A stretch of DNA of 36,410 bases from Eubacteriales bacterium. GTDB taxonomy: Bacteria; Bacillota; Clostridia; Christensenellales; Aristaeellaceae. Below are positions 1 to 12,092 of this stretch, piece by piece; positions within the stretch are counted from its first letter, which is position 1, and the number at the start of each line of letters is the position of its first letter. A model generated the notes under the pieces. The model did not search any database. It worked only from the letters and a program-made list of their open reading frames with translations, and was not told the origin of the DNA. Location of the stretch: contig JAQWCW010000027.1 of the NCBI GenBank assembly GCA_028705775.1, forward strand, positions 1 through 36,410, given 5' to 3'. Both the position numbers and the translations under genes were made by a program.

Positions 1-13
1 TGTTATGCTGTTC

Positions 14-96
14 ATGAAGGATGAGGCTCCTTTCGGCTTTTGTTGTCTGCAACTCAACTATAACCGATTTCGCCTCGTCCTTCATTCTTTTTTTTT
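14..96 (+). terminator. Structured terminator of an upstream gene
   Basis: Positions 14-27 pair with 72-85 over 14 bp, with one G-U pair. The 44-nt loop contains a smaller GTTG/CAAC hairpin. A run of nine T follows the stem (88-96). This looks like a Rho-independent terminator for a gene lying left of the window. The long, internally folded loop leaves open a structured leader, but no riboswitch class is recognised. Confidence 0.55.
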
Positions 97-113
97 CATT
101 TGTCCAAGATGTA

Positions 114-127
114 TTGTAGCGCTACAA
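114..127. promoter_or_regulatory. Perfect 14-bp palindrome, possible operator
   Basis: TTGTAGCGCTACAA is a perfect 14-bp inverted repeat with no spacer. It lies about 52 bp upstream of the putative -10 box of the yerC operon. Perfect dyads of this size next to a promoter are often binding sites for dimeric repressors. The binding protein is unknown. YerC itself, a TrpR-like protein encoded just downstream, is one inferred candidate. Confidence 0.35.
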
Positions 128-155
128 GCCGTTCTTACGGTTTTACGCGTTCCCC

Positions 156-184
156 TTTCGGTTTTTCCTCAAATATGATATAAT
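156..184 (+). promoter_or_regulatory. Putative promoter of the yerC-pcrA-ligA operon
   Basis: A consensus TATAAT (179-184) lies 75 bp upstream of the yerC ATG. The -35 region at correct spacing (about 156-161) is a poor match, so an activator or a weak promoter is possible. The call rests mainly on the -10 box and its position. Confidence 0.4.
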
Positions 185-258
185 GATTGTATTAACGATA
201 TGAAGCGTGAAAGCGCGAGTATCTTCTAAGGGGTTAACCGCGATTGGAGGGTGCCTTT

Positions 259-574
259 ATGAATCCGAAGCTGGAAAGCTCAGAAACCGAACAGCTTATG
301 GAAGCCATTCTCGCCCTTAACGACAAGGACGAGTGCTGCCGCTTCTTTGAGGATATATGCACAGTGCATGAAATACAGAGCCTCGCGCAGCGCTGGGCTG
401 TGGCAGTAAAGCTCCGCAGGGGCGTAACCTACCACAAGATTGCCGATGAAACGGGCGCAAGCACGGCGACAATCAGCAGGGTGAACCGCTGCCTCAGCTA
501 CGGCGCGGACGGCTACACCCTTGTGCTTGACAGGCTTGGCGTAACGAAAACCGAGAACGGGAAGGAAAACGCAA

Positions 575-582
<8 letters not shown>
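259..582 (+). CDS. yerC: YerC/YecD family TrpR-like DNA-binding protein
   Basis: A 107-residue protein resembling the TrpR-related YerC/YecD family of Bacillota. A central helical segment (CTVHEIQSLAQRWAVAVKL) is followed by a helix-turn-helix (GVTYHKIADETGASTATISR). It is probably a cytoplasmic transcriptional repressor, but its ligand and targets are not established. The ATG at 259 is chosen over an in-frame TTG at 244 because a GGAGG box at 246-250 sits 8 nt before it and overlaps the earlier codon. The 3' end overlaps pcrA by 8 bp, so the two are translationally coupled. The location beside pcrA and ligA matches the arrangement in other Bacillota. Confidence 0.88.
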
Positions 583-4845
<4,263 letters not shown>

Positions 4846-4847
4846 AT

Positions 4848-5357
4848 ATGCAAAGCGGGATTACGATACGCGCTATGGAGGCGGCGGACGCAAAGCGATT
4901 CTCGGACGCCTTCGCCGCGCAGGGCTGGCAAAAGCCCGAAAAGCAGTTCCTTGCATACCTTTCAGAGCAGGAAAGCGGCTCAAGATACTGCCTGAGCGCT
5001 GAAAAGGACGGCGAAATCGCCGGATATGTAACCGTGCTTCCAAGGGCGGCAGCCGGACCCTTCGCGCAGCTTTCCCTGCCGGAAATATCCGATTTCAACG
5101 TGCTTATCCGCTTCCGCCGCCTCGGAATCGGCTCCGCGCTTCTCAGCGCCGCCGAGGAAATCGCGTTTCGCTTTTCGGATACGGTAACGCTCGGCGTGGG
5201 GCTGCATTCGGGCTACGGAGCGGCGCAGAGGATGTATATAAAGCGCGGCTATGTTCCGGACGGAAGCGGAGTATGGTACGAGGATAAGCCGCTTCTTCAA
5301 AATGCAATATGCCGCAACGACGACGACCTTGTATTATACCTGAGCCGCCAAAGATAG
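4848..5357 (+). CDS. GNAT family N-acetyltransferase
   Basis: A 169-residue acetyltransferase of the GNAT superfamily. The acetyl-CoA pyrophosphate loop is visible as FRRLGIGSALLSAAEE, followed by a C-terminal strand/helix (GYGAAQRMYIKRGYVP) that usually closes the fold. The substrate cannot be told; small-molecule or protein amines are both possible. It starts two bases after the ligA stop and uses a GGAG box inside the ligA end, so it belongs to the same transcript. Confidence 0.85.
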   Translation: MQSGITIRAMEAADAKRFSDAFAAQGWQKPEKQFLAYLSEQESGSRYCLSAEKDGEIAGYVTVLPRAAAGPFAQLSLPEISDFNVLIRFRRLGIGSALLSAAEEIAFRFSDTVTLGVGLHSGYGAAQRMYIKRGYVPDGSGVWYEDKPLLQNAICRNDDDLVLYLSRQR

Positions 5358-5417
5358 AGCGGATTGCATTTTTTCTCAATAGGTGATATGCTTTCGGGAC
5401 GTGGGGAGGAATACTTA

Positions 5418-6341
5418 ATGGTAACGGCAATCTGCATGAATCCCTCGGCGGATAAAACCGTCTATCTCGATAAATTCGAGCTTTCCGCAACCAACATCAT
5501 CAAGCGCGAAACGCGCGATGTGGGCGGCAAGGGAATCAACGTGGCAATCGCGCTGCGCCGCCTCGGAGTTCCCTCGAGCTGCATGGGCATCGTGGGCGAC
5601 AAAAGCCTTTCGGAGGTCATCGCTCACCTTGAAAAAAGCGGAGTTGAAGCGCGGTTTATGACCGTATCGGGTCAGATGCGCACCAATCTCAAGGTTGTGG
5701 ACGAGTCAAGCCATCAGGTTACGGAGCTTAACGAGCGCGGGCCTGAGGCGGACGCCGAAATGCTGACCCTGTTCAAAACCCTTGTCGGAGAAAGGGCGAA
5801 AAAGAGCCGCTATATCGTATTCACCGGCGCAATGCCCCCCGGAACGCCCGCGGATTATTACCGCGAGCTTATGAGCGTTTGCCCCTGCCGCGCCGTGCTC
5901 GACACTCACGGCGAAATGCTCACGAGCGCGCTTTCCGCAAAGCCGTTCCTCATCAAGCCGAACATCAAGGAGCTTGAAAAAACCGTCGGAAGAACGCTTT
6001 CGACGATGCGCTCAATTCTTGAGGCGGCAAGGGAAATGACGGCGCTCGGCGCGCAGAACGTGCTGGTTTCAATGGGCGCGATGGGCGCTATGCTCTGCAC
6101 GGAGGATACCGCGCTGTACTCGCCTGCGATAAGCGTGCCGGTAAGAAGCACGGTGGGCGCGGGCGACTGCATGGTTGCGGGATTTTTGAGCGGAATCATA
6201 CAAAACGGGGATATTAAGGAAGCGTTCCGCTTCGGTTGCGCGGCGGGCGCGGCAAGCGTTATGACCGAGGGAACGCGGCTTTTGGATAAAAGCGATTTTG
6301 ACGAGCTGCTTTGCAGGGTTTCTCTGCAAAGCGTGCAATAA
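5418..6341 (+). CDS. fruK: PfkB-family sugar kinase, probably 1-phosphofructokinase
   Basis: A 307-residue carbohydrate kinase of the PfkB/ribokinase fold. The N-terminal AICMNPSADKTVYLD matches the FruK/LacC subgroup (TxNPAxD), as do GGKGINVAIALRRLG and TELNERGPEAD. The catalytic signature VGAGDCMVAGFLSG, with its general-base Asp, lies near the C-terminus. It most likely phosphorylates fructose 1-phosphate or tagatose 6-phosphate. No fructose PTS genes are nearby, so the physiological sugar is uncertain. The ATG at 5418 follows a strong GGGGAGGA box at 5403-5410; a longer reading from 5364 lacks such a site. Confidence 0.82.
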   Translation: MVTAICMNPSADKTVYLDKFELSATNIIKRETRDVGGKGINVAIALRRLGVPSSCMGIVGDKSLSEVIAHLEKSGVEARFMTVSGQMRTNLKVVDESSHQVTELNERGPEADAEMLTLFKTLVGERAKKSRYIVFTGAMPPGTPADYYRELMSVCPCRAVLDTHGEMLTSALSAKPFLIKPNIKELEKTVGRTLSTMRSILEAAREMTALGAQNVLVSMGAMGAMLCTEDTALYSPAISVPVRSTVGAGDCMVAGFLSGIIQNGDIKEAFRFGCAAGAASVMTEGTRLLDKSDFDELLCRVSLQSVQ

Positions 6342-6352
6342 CGGAGGCGGCT

Positions 6353-6862
6353 ATGTCCTTTTGGAAGGCGTTTTTTTCAAAAGAAAAGCGGTATACGGAC
6401 GGCGAAATCGACGTATACCTGCTTGACGTATATCCATCTCAGCCCAAGGATAATATTGACCAGACCTTCTATTTCCGCATAACCCTTCACGGCAAGCGGC
6501 AGGAAATAGGCTACGTTTCCGTCAGGGACGGCGAGGGCGGGCTGATGTATTACGCGGGTCATATCGGCTACCACATAACGGAAAAAGAGCGCGGAAAGCA
6601 CTATGCCCTGCGCGCCTGCCGCCTGATAGCCCCTGCCCTGTGCGAGCTTGGCTTCCTTGACGCCGTGATAACCTGCAATCCGGACAACGAGGCGAGCATT
6701 CACACGATAGAAAATCTCAAAACGCTCCGCGAGGCGCGCGTTCCCGTTCCCGAAAAGTACAGGAAGGCGCTGGACGGCTCAACCGAAAAGCTGAGATATA
6801 TATGGGATATCAAGGCGGAAGCGCAAAGCCGAAAGGAAAATGCCGATGCAGCTGACGCTTAA
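6353..6862 (+). CDS. GNAT-like acetyltransferase
   Basis: A 169-residue protein with GNAT features: a ligand-loop-like segment (ITEKERGKHYALRACRLI) and the typical following strand (AVITCNPDNEASIHTIENL). The substrate is unknown. The start is the ATG at 6353, preceded by CGGAGGCGG; an upstream in-frame start inside the kinase gene is unlikely. The 3' end overlaps the following hydrolase gene, so it is co-translated with it. It is not closely similar to the other GNAT protein of this operon, so the two are not a recent duplication. Confidence 0.75.
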   Translation: MSFWKAFFSKEKRYTDGEIDVYLLDVYPSQPKDNIDQTFYFRITLHGKRQEIGYVSVRDGEGGLMYYAGHIGYHITEKERGKHYALRACRLIAPALCELGFLDAVITCNPDNEASIHTIENLKTLREARVPVPEKYRKALDGSTEKLRYIWDIKAEAQSRKENADAADA

Positions 6863-7634
6863 CGGGCAGAACGTGTATTACGAAACGGCAGGCAGCGGAA
6901 GCGACGTGCTTCTGCTGCACGGCTGGGGCTGCTCCACCGAGCTGTGGAGGGCGTATATTGACGACCTTTCCCGCGATTTCCGCGTAACGGCGCTCGACTT
7001 CCCCGCTTTCGGCAAAAGCGAGGAGCCGAAAGGCGAATGGGGCGTTCCCGAATATGCGGAATGCGTAAGGGCGCTTATCGGCGCGCTTGAGCTTCAGAAG
7101 CCTTCGGTAATATGCCACTCGTTCGGCGCGCGCGTAGGAATATATCTTGCCGCGATTTACCCCGAGCTTTTTGACAAAATCGTTCTAACGGGCGCGGCGG
7201 GAATACGCGAAAAGCAAAGCGGCGAAAAAACGGCGCGGCAAAAAAGATATCAGCGCCTGAAAAAGCTTGTTGCGGCGGCTGAAAAGCTGCCGATTCTGAA
7301 AGCCAAATGCGCAAAATGGCGCGAAAGCCTTATTCAGCGCTTCGGAAGCGCCGATTATAAGGCGCTCAGCCCGCATATGCGCGCAGTTTTCAACAAGGTA
7401 ATCCTTCTAGACCTCTCCCCCGAGCTTTCCAAGATAAAAAGACCCGTGCTGCTGCTCTGGGGCGACAAGGATACGGAAACCCCTATATGGATGGGCGAAA
7501 AAATGGAAAAGGAAATACCGGACTGCGGGCTTGTACGTCTTGCGGGCGCGGGGCATTTCGCTTATCTGGACAGGGCCGCGTATTGCCTTACGGTAATACG
7601 CTCATTCTTTCTTGACGGAGGAAACAAGGCATGA
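6846..7634 (+). CDS. Alpha/beta-fold hydrolase
   Basis: A 262-residue alpha/beta hydrolase. The oxyanion-hole motif HGWGC is at residues 25-29. The nucleophile elbow is CHSFGA, with Ser92 and a Cys in place of the usual first Gly. The acid is probably the Asp in LWGDKDTETP, and the catalytic His is in GAGHFAYLD. The substrate is not predictable. An ATG at 6840 is possible, but the AAAGGA box fits the ATG at 6846 better. The stop overlaps the start of the Mur ligase gene in an ATGA junction. This tight coupling suggests, but does not prove, a role in envelope metabolism. Confidence 0.85.
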   Translation: MQLTLNGQNVYYETAGSGSDVLLLHGWGCSTELWRAYIDDLSRDFRVTALDFPAFGKSEEPKGEWGVPEYAECVRALIGALELQKPSVICHSFGARVGIYLAAIYPELFDKIVLTGAAGIREKQSGEKTARQKRYQRLKKLVAAAEKLPILKAKCAKWRESLIQRFGSADYKALSPHMRAVFNKVILLDLSPELSKIKRPVLLLWGDKDTETPIWMGEKMEKEIPDCGLVRLAGAGHFAYLDRAAYCLTVIRSFFLDGGNKA

Positions 7635-9229
7635 CGGCTGCCTCAATCATTCTGGCGCTCTCCCCTGCCGCTGCGTGCGTTCTTGCTTCGCGCGGACATA
7701 TACATTATTTTCAGCTTGAGAGCTACCAGTTCCCGGGCTATTTCAAGACGCTTAAGCGCAACCGCCTCAAGGCGTATCTTCCCGGAGCGCTGATTGCGAT
7801 TTGGCTGCTCTGCCTGATGATGCTCGAAAACACGGCTGCAAGGGCGATGAGTCAGACGGTCGACGTAATCGCTTCAATCGTCGTTTTCATCCTGTCCGCG
7901 CTGGGCGGGCTTGTGCTGCCCAAATGGTTCAGGAAATCCAACAAAAAGCCGCTTCGCTATACCGCGAGAGTTAAGCGGCTTTATGCTGTTTACTCCGTTA
8001 TGATGACGGCAATCTGCCTTGCGCTTTCGGCTCTTTTGCCCGTTGCGCCGCTGCTCGCCGCGCTTCCGCTTTTCATTCCGTGGCTCACCGCGCTTGCGGG
8101 GCTTATTGCATGGCCAATCGAAAAGCTGATAAGCGAAATGTATTTCCGTGACGCGCGGCGCAAGCTGCTTTCAATGCCCGGGCTTATCCGAATCGGAATA
8201 ACCGGCTCTTACGGCAAAACAAGCGTCAAATTCATCTTGGGAACGCTGCTTTCGGAAAAATACAACACGCTCGTAACGCCCTCCAGCTACAACACGCCGA
8301 TGGGCGTAACGCGCGTAATCAGAACTCAGCTCGACCCGTCCTTTCAGGTTTTCGTAGCGGAAATGGGCGCGCGCCATGTAGGCGATATAAAGGAAATGTG
8401 CCGCCTTGTGCGCCCGCAGTACGGAATACTTACCTCCGTAGGCCCGCAGCATTTGGACACGTTCAAGACAATCGAGCGAATCCGCGATACCAAATATGAG
8501 CTTATAAACGCCCTGCCGCAGGACACGCTTGCCGTATTCCCCGACGATAACGGAATATGCAGCGAGCTTTACGGAAAAACGGGCAAGGGCAAAGCGCTCG
8601 CGGGGCTGAATACCGCCGACGACGTTTACGCCGACGAGCTGTTTGTGAGCGCGGAAGGCTCCGAATTCACGCTCCATACTCCGGCAGGAAGCATCCGCTG
8701 CAAAACGAAGCTTCTGGGCGAGCATAACATAATGAACATAGCCCTCGCCTGCGCGATGTGCGATAAGCTTGGGCTTTCCCTTGCGCAGATGCAGCGCGGG
8801 ATTGGAAAGCTCACCCCCGTTGAGCACAGATTGCAGATGCTTTCTTCCGGCGGACTGTTCACGGTTATCGACGACGCCTTCAACTCCAACCCGCACGGCG
8901 CGCATATGGCGCTGAAAACGCTCAGGCAGTTCACCGGCGGGCGAAAGATTATCATCACCCCCGGAATGGTTGAGCTTGGCGACAGGGAAGCGGAGTTCAA
9001 CAGGGCGTTCGGCGTAGAAATGGCGGACAGCGCCGATATAGCGATTCTCGTCGGTAAACGCCATTCCGAGCCGATTCGGGACGGGCTGCTTTCGGCGGGC
9101 TTCCCGAAGGAAAACCTGCATATAGTTCAGAGCCTTGAGGAAAGCACGCTATTGCTGCAATCGCTCATTCAGAAGGGCGACGTTGTGCTTTATGAAAACG
9201 ATTTGCCGGATAATTATTCCGAAGCGTAA
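7631..9229 (+). CDS. Membrane-anchored MurF-like Mur ligase
   Basis: A 532-residue protein with an N-terminal membrane region of about 165 residues (hydrophobic stretches near 1-20, 51-66, 78-97, 118-138 and 140-163). A Mur ligase catalytic part follows: ATP loop GITGSYGKTS at 189-198, the EMGARHVGDI segment, GPQHLDTF, GEHNIMNIALA and the C-terminal DDAFNSNP motif. Known Mur ligases join amino acids or D-Ala-D-Ala to UDP-MurNAc peptides at the expense of ATP, and the MurF type is best supported because the next gene is a D-Ala-D-Ala ligase. Ordinary MurF is soluble and about 450 residues. The extra membrane domain suggests a specialised form working at the membrane. Whether it is the main MurF cannot be told. 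Confidence 0.8.
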   Translation: MTAASIILALSPAAACVLASRGHIHYFQLESYQFPGYFKTLKRNRLKAYLPGALIAIWLLCLMMLENTAARAMSQTVDVIASIVVFILSALGGLVLPKWFRKSNKKPLRYTARVKRLYAVYSVMMTAICLALSALLPVAPLLAALPLFIPWLTALAGLIAWPIEKLISEMYFRDARRKLLSMPGLIRIGITGSYGKTSVKFILGTLLSEKYNTLVTPSSYNTPMGVTRVIRTQLDPSFQVFVAEMGARHVGDIKEMCRLVRPQYGILTSVGPQHLDTFKTIERIRDTKYELINALPQDTLAVFPDDNGICSELYGKTGKGKALAGLNTADDVYADELFVSAEGSEFTLHTPAGSIRCKTKLLGEHNIMNIALACAMCDKLGLSLAQMQRGIGKLTPVEHRLQMLSSGGLFTVIDDAFNSNPHGAHMALKTLRQFTGGRKIIITPGMVELGDREAEFNRAFGVEMADSADIAILVGKRHSEPIRDGLLSAGFPKENLHIVQSLEESTLLLQSLIQKGDVVLYENDLPDNYSEA

Positions 9230-9246
9230 TCACAGGAGGATTAAGT

Positions 9247-10464
9247 ATGATTAAGAAGCTTTCACTTGCCGTAATCTTCGGCAGCCGCACCTGCGAGCAC
9301 GAGGTGTCAATCATCTCCGCAATACAGCTCATGGAGGCTGTTGACAGGGAGAAGTATGACCTGACGCCAATCTACATTTCGCAGAAAGGCGTGTGGTATA
9401 CCGGTCAGAAGCTGACCGACATCCGCACCTTCCAGCCCTTCCATGAGGACGACCCCGACCTTACCCGCTGCTGGCTCGACATGACCGCCGGAAGCGGAAT
9501 ACTTTACGGGCATTCCTCCTCAAAGAAGCTGTTCGCGCACGACCAGTCGCGTGTGCTTTACCGCGTTGAGGTCGTTCTGCCCGTCATGCACGGAATGCAC
9601 GGCGAGGACGGAACGCTTCAAGGAATGCTGGAGCTTGCCAATATTCCTTACACCAGCGTCGGCGTTGCCGGAAGCGCAATCGGCATGGACAAAATAATCA
9701 TGCACCAGATGTTCAAATCCTACGGTCTGCCCGTTCTGCCCGCCGAATTCGCAACGCGGACGCAATGGAAGAACGACAAGGACGGAACGATTGCGCGCAT
9801 TGAGGCTTCGCTCCCCTACCCCGTATTCGTAAAGCCCGCAAACCTCGGCTCGTCAATAGGCGTTTCCTGCGCCCACGACCGCGCGGGGCTTGAAAAGGCG
9901 ATGGCTCTCGCCTTCTCCTATGACAGGCGGGCGCTCATCGAAAAGGGGCTTAACAAGCCGATAGAGCTTAACTGCGGCGTTCTTGGCTACGGCGACGACG
10001 TTACAACCTCCGTGCTGGAAATGCCGCTGACGAGCGAGGAGCTGCTCGATTTTTCCGAAAAGTATCTCAAGGGCGCAAAGCAGGCGTCGGAGGGAATGGC
10101 GTCGCTCAAGCGCAATATACCCGCGCCGGTTTCGGACGAGGTAACAAAGCGCGTTCAGAGCATTGCGGTTGACGTTTTCAAGGCGCTCGACTGCAAGGGC
10201 GTTGTGAGAATCGACTTCATGCAGGACAGGGAAAGCGGCGAAATCTACATAACGGAAATCAACTGCATTCCCGGCTCAATGGCTTACTACCTCTTTGAGG
10301 AAAGCGGAATATCCTTCTCAAACCTCATCGACAGGATGGTCGGCTATGCCCTGCTCGCCTTCAACGATAAGAACGACAACAATTACGCCTTCCAGTCCGC
10401 AATCCTTCAGGGCAGCGGCGGCGCGAAGGGCGGAAAGCTCGGCGGAGCAAAAATGCGCAAATAA
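9247..10464 (+). CDS. ddl: D-alanine--D-alanine ligase
   Basis: A 405-residue ATP-grasp enzyme making D-Ala-D-Ala for peptidoglycan. Visible motifs are FGSRTCEHEVSIIS (first substrate), MHGMHGEDGTLQGMLEL, PVFVKPANLGSSIGVS (ATP grasp), RIDFM and TEINCIPGSMAYYLFE (metal and second substrate). The omega loop reads DFSEKYLKG; it aligns with the DYEAKY of E. coli DdlB and keeps the final Lys-Tyr pair, which favours D-Ala-D-Ala over D-lactate products. It is longer than most Ddl proteins (about 310-370). A consensus AGGAGG precedes the ATG, 17 nt after the Mur ligase gene. It is the last gene of the operon. Confidence 0.93.
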   Translation: MIKKLSLAVIFGSRTCEHEVSIISAIQLMEAVDREKYDLTPIYISQKGVWYTGQKLTDIRTFQPFHEDDPDLTRCWLDMTAGSGILYGHSSSKKLFAHDQSRVLYRVEVVLPVMHGMHGEDGTLQGMLELANIPYTSVGVAGSAIGMDKIIMHQMFKSYGLPVLPAEFATRTQWKNDKDGTIARIEASLPYPVFVKPANLGSSIGVSCAHDRAGLEKAMALAFSYDRRALIEKGLNKPIELNCGVLGYGDDVTTSVLEMPLTSEELLDFSEKYLKGAKQASEGMASLKRNIPAPVSDEVTKRVQSIAVDVFKALDCKGVVRIDFMQDRESGEIYITEINCIPGSMAYYLFEESGISFSNLIDRMVGYALLAFNDKNDNNYAFQSAILQGSGGAKGGKLGGAKMRK

Positions 10465-10479
10465 CTGAAAGCATAAAGC

Positions 10480-10519
10480 GCGGCGGCTATCCTGCAATAA
10501 GGATAGCCGCCGCTTTTTT
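10480..10519 (+). terminator. Rho-independent terminator of the yerC-ddl operon
   Basis: A perfect 13-bp GC-rich stem (480-492 pairing with 501-513, counted from 10000) with an 8-nt loop is followed by six T. It lies 15 bp after the ddl stop. It separates the operon from the convergent ABC transporter genes. A shorter T-run on the other strand makes it a weaker terminator for those. Confidence 0.93.
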
Positions 10520-10527
10520 ATGGCAGG

Positions 10528-11313
10528 TTACGATGACGCGCTCTCGTAGCGCCTGAGTCCGCGCTTCCACACGAATACGGCAAGCGCCGTGAACAACGCG
10601 GTCATCAGCGCAGCCCAGCCCCAAAGCGCAAGGGGCGCAGTGCCGAACATACACATCGCGGGAAAATTGGCGACAATTCCGTACGGAAGGGCGAAAAGCA
10701 GAACCCAGCGCGCCGCGCCCTTTATTGCGGGCATCGGCAGCTTTGTCGCCGCGTCAATCAGCGCGTTTTCGGTGCTTTCGCTCGCCTTTGTGGAGGTCGT
10801 CCAGAAGGCTATGCAGCGCAGTAGCAGCGAAAGCGAATAGATGAGAACGTACATCATAGCAAGCGCGAGAAACCAAAGCAGCACGTTCTCTGCGCTTAGA
10901 AAGCCGCCCTGCGCCGCCGAAACGAATGTAATCACCATTCCGGTTATCACAACCGGAAGCGAGCCGATGTCAATCTTGGAAAACGTAACGTAAAGAAGCG
11001 GGCTGAGAGGGCGAACGAGCCACAAATCCAGCTCGCCGGAGCGAATCTGCGCCGGAAGCCCGACAACGCCGAAAAACCACGTCGTCATGTACAGCCCGTC
11101 GAGAGTCATGAACGAGCCGACGAATACCCTGTACATTTCAGGCGTCCACGCGGTATTTGTTCCCGCAGAAATCAGGCTGAGAAATGCAAGCTGAACGGCA
11201 AAGAACGAGCAGTCCACGACAAAGGCTGTAAAGAAGGACGCACGATAGATTGCCGCGCCGGAGAACTTTACGCGCATCAAAGCGAGTATTGAGCGCAAGG
11301 TGGTATTTTTCAT
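10528..11313 (-). CDS. ABC-2 type transporter permease (second of the pair)
   Basis: A 261-residue integral membrane protein with about six hydrophobic segments. It resembles the permeases of the uncharacterised ABC-2 exporters classed as COG3694/COG4587 (DUF990-like). Features include YRASFFTAFVVDCSFFAVQ near the start, the conserved IRSGELDLWLVRPLSPLLYV loop thought to contact the ATPase, and a basic C-terminus (VWKRGLRRYESASS). The start ATG follows an AGGGGG box and overlaps the stop of the upstream permease as ATGA. It presumably forms a heterodimeric channel with that permease. The exported substrate is unknown. Confidence 0.85.
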   Translation of the reverse strand: MKNTTLRSILALMRVKFSGAAIYRASFFTAFVVDCSFFAVQLAFLSLISAGTNTAWTPEMYRVFVGSFMTLDGLYMTTWFFGVVGLPAQIRSGELDLWLVRPLSPLLYVTFSKIDIGSLPVVITGMVITFVSAAQGGFLSAENVLLWFLALAMMYVLIYSLSLLLRCIAFWTTSTKASESTENALIDAATKLPMPAIKGAARWVLLFALPYGIVANFPAMCMFGTAPLALWGWAALMTALFTALAVFVWKRGLRRYESASS

Positions 11314-12092
11314 GCGCCCACCCCCTCGTACAGTCGTCGGCTTGATGATGAAATCTTGCCTGAAATAAGCGCGAGAGCGAGCGTATAGCCGCCGATGACC
11401 AAAACAGCGGTAAGCGGCGGAACGGGCGCTTTGCCCATAATGCACATCGCCGGATAGTCCGCTAAGTAATACAGCGGCGACCATGTCGGGGATGAGCCGA
11501 ACAGCACCTCCAGCGGCGCGAGCGCGCCGGAAAAGAAGGAAATCAGCGTTCCGCGAATCAGTATTACCCCCGTAAGGTCGGTAAAACGGAAGGCAAGGCA
11601 GCTGAGCAGATAGTTGAGCAGCACGATGAACGCCAAGGAAACGAGCAGCACGGGCAGAGCCGTCAGAATGCCCGTTACGCTTACCGGCGACATGATTCCG
11701 CCGAGCAGAAGCCCCCAAACAAGGCAGCAGACGACGGTTGAAGCTGCCTGCGGAAGCGTTTTCCCCAAGGAGCAGGCAGTAAATGCGCCGAGCGGACTTA
11801 CGGGCGTATACATATACTTTGAAAACTTGCCGCTGCGTATTTCATCCGAAAATACCCACATTGCCTCGGACGACTGAGCGACTGGCGCAAACATCTGGCA
11901 AAGCAGCGTATAGGTCATCATTTCAGGCAGAGTAAAGCCGTGAAGCGTGCCGCCGTCCGGAATCAGGAGCGACCAGAGGAAATAGAAGGCGAGCACGGTG
12001 AAAAGCGAGAAAGCGGCTGTGAGCCACGCGTCCGCGCGATATACGAGCGCAGATTTCAGGTGCGAGGAAAACATCGTCAGATACTTTTTCAT
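11310..12092 (-). CDS. ABC-2 type transporter permease (first of the pair)
   Basis: A 260-residue membrane protein with about six transmembrane segments. It is related in layout to the following permease: a basic N-terminus (MKKYLTMFSSHLKSALVYRADAW written in parts: MKKYLTMF, SALVYRADAW) and an equivalent cytosolic loop with SDEIRSGKFSKYMYTPVSP. Known relatives work as pairs with one ATPase to export hydrophobic or toxic compounds, but no substrate can be assigned here. Both ends overlap neighbouring genes by ATGA junctions, so ATPase and permeases are translated in step. Confidence 0.85.
   Translation of the reverse strand: MKKYLTMFSSHLKSALVYRADAWLTAAFSLFTVLAFYFLWSLLIPDGGTLHGFTLPEMMTYTLLCQMFAPVAQSSEAMWVFSDEIRSGKFSKYMYTPVSPLGAFTACSLGKTLPQAASTVVCCLVWGLLLGGIMSPVSVTGILTALPVLLVSLAFIVLLNYLLSCLAFRFTDLTGVILIRGTLISFFSGALAPLEVLFGSSPTWSPLYYLADYPAMCIMGKAPVPPLTAVLVIGGYTLALALISGKISSSSRRLYEGVGA

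Noticed and set aside
9247-10464. Ddl as a D-Ala-D-Lac (vancomycin-resistance type) ligase
   Set aside because: The omega loop keeps the Lys-Tyr pair (SEKY) of D-Ala-D-Ala enzymes, and no vanH/vanX-like genes are present.
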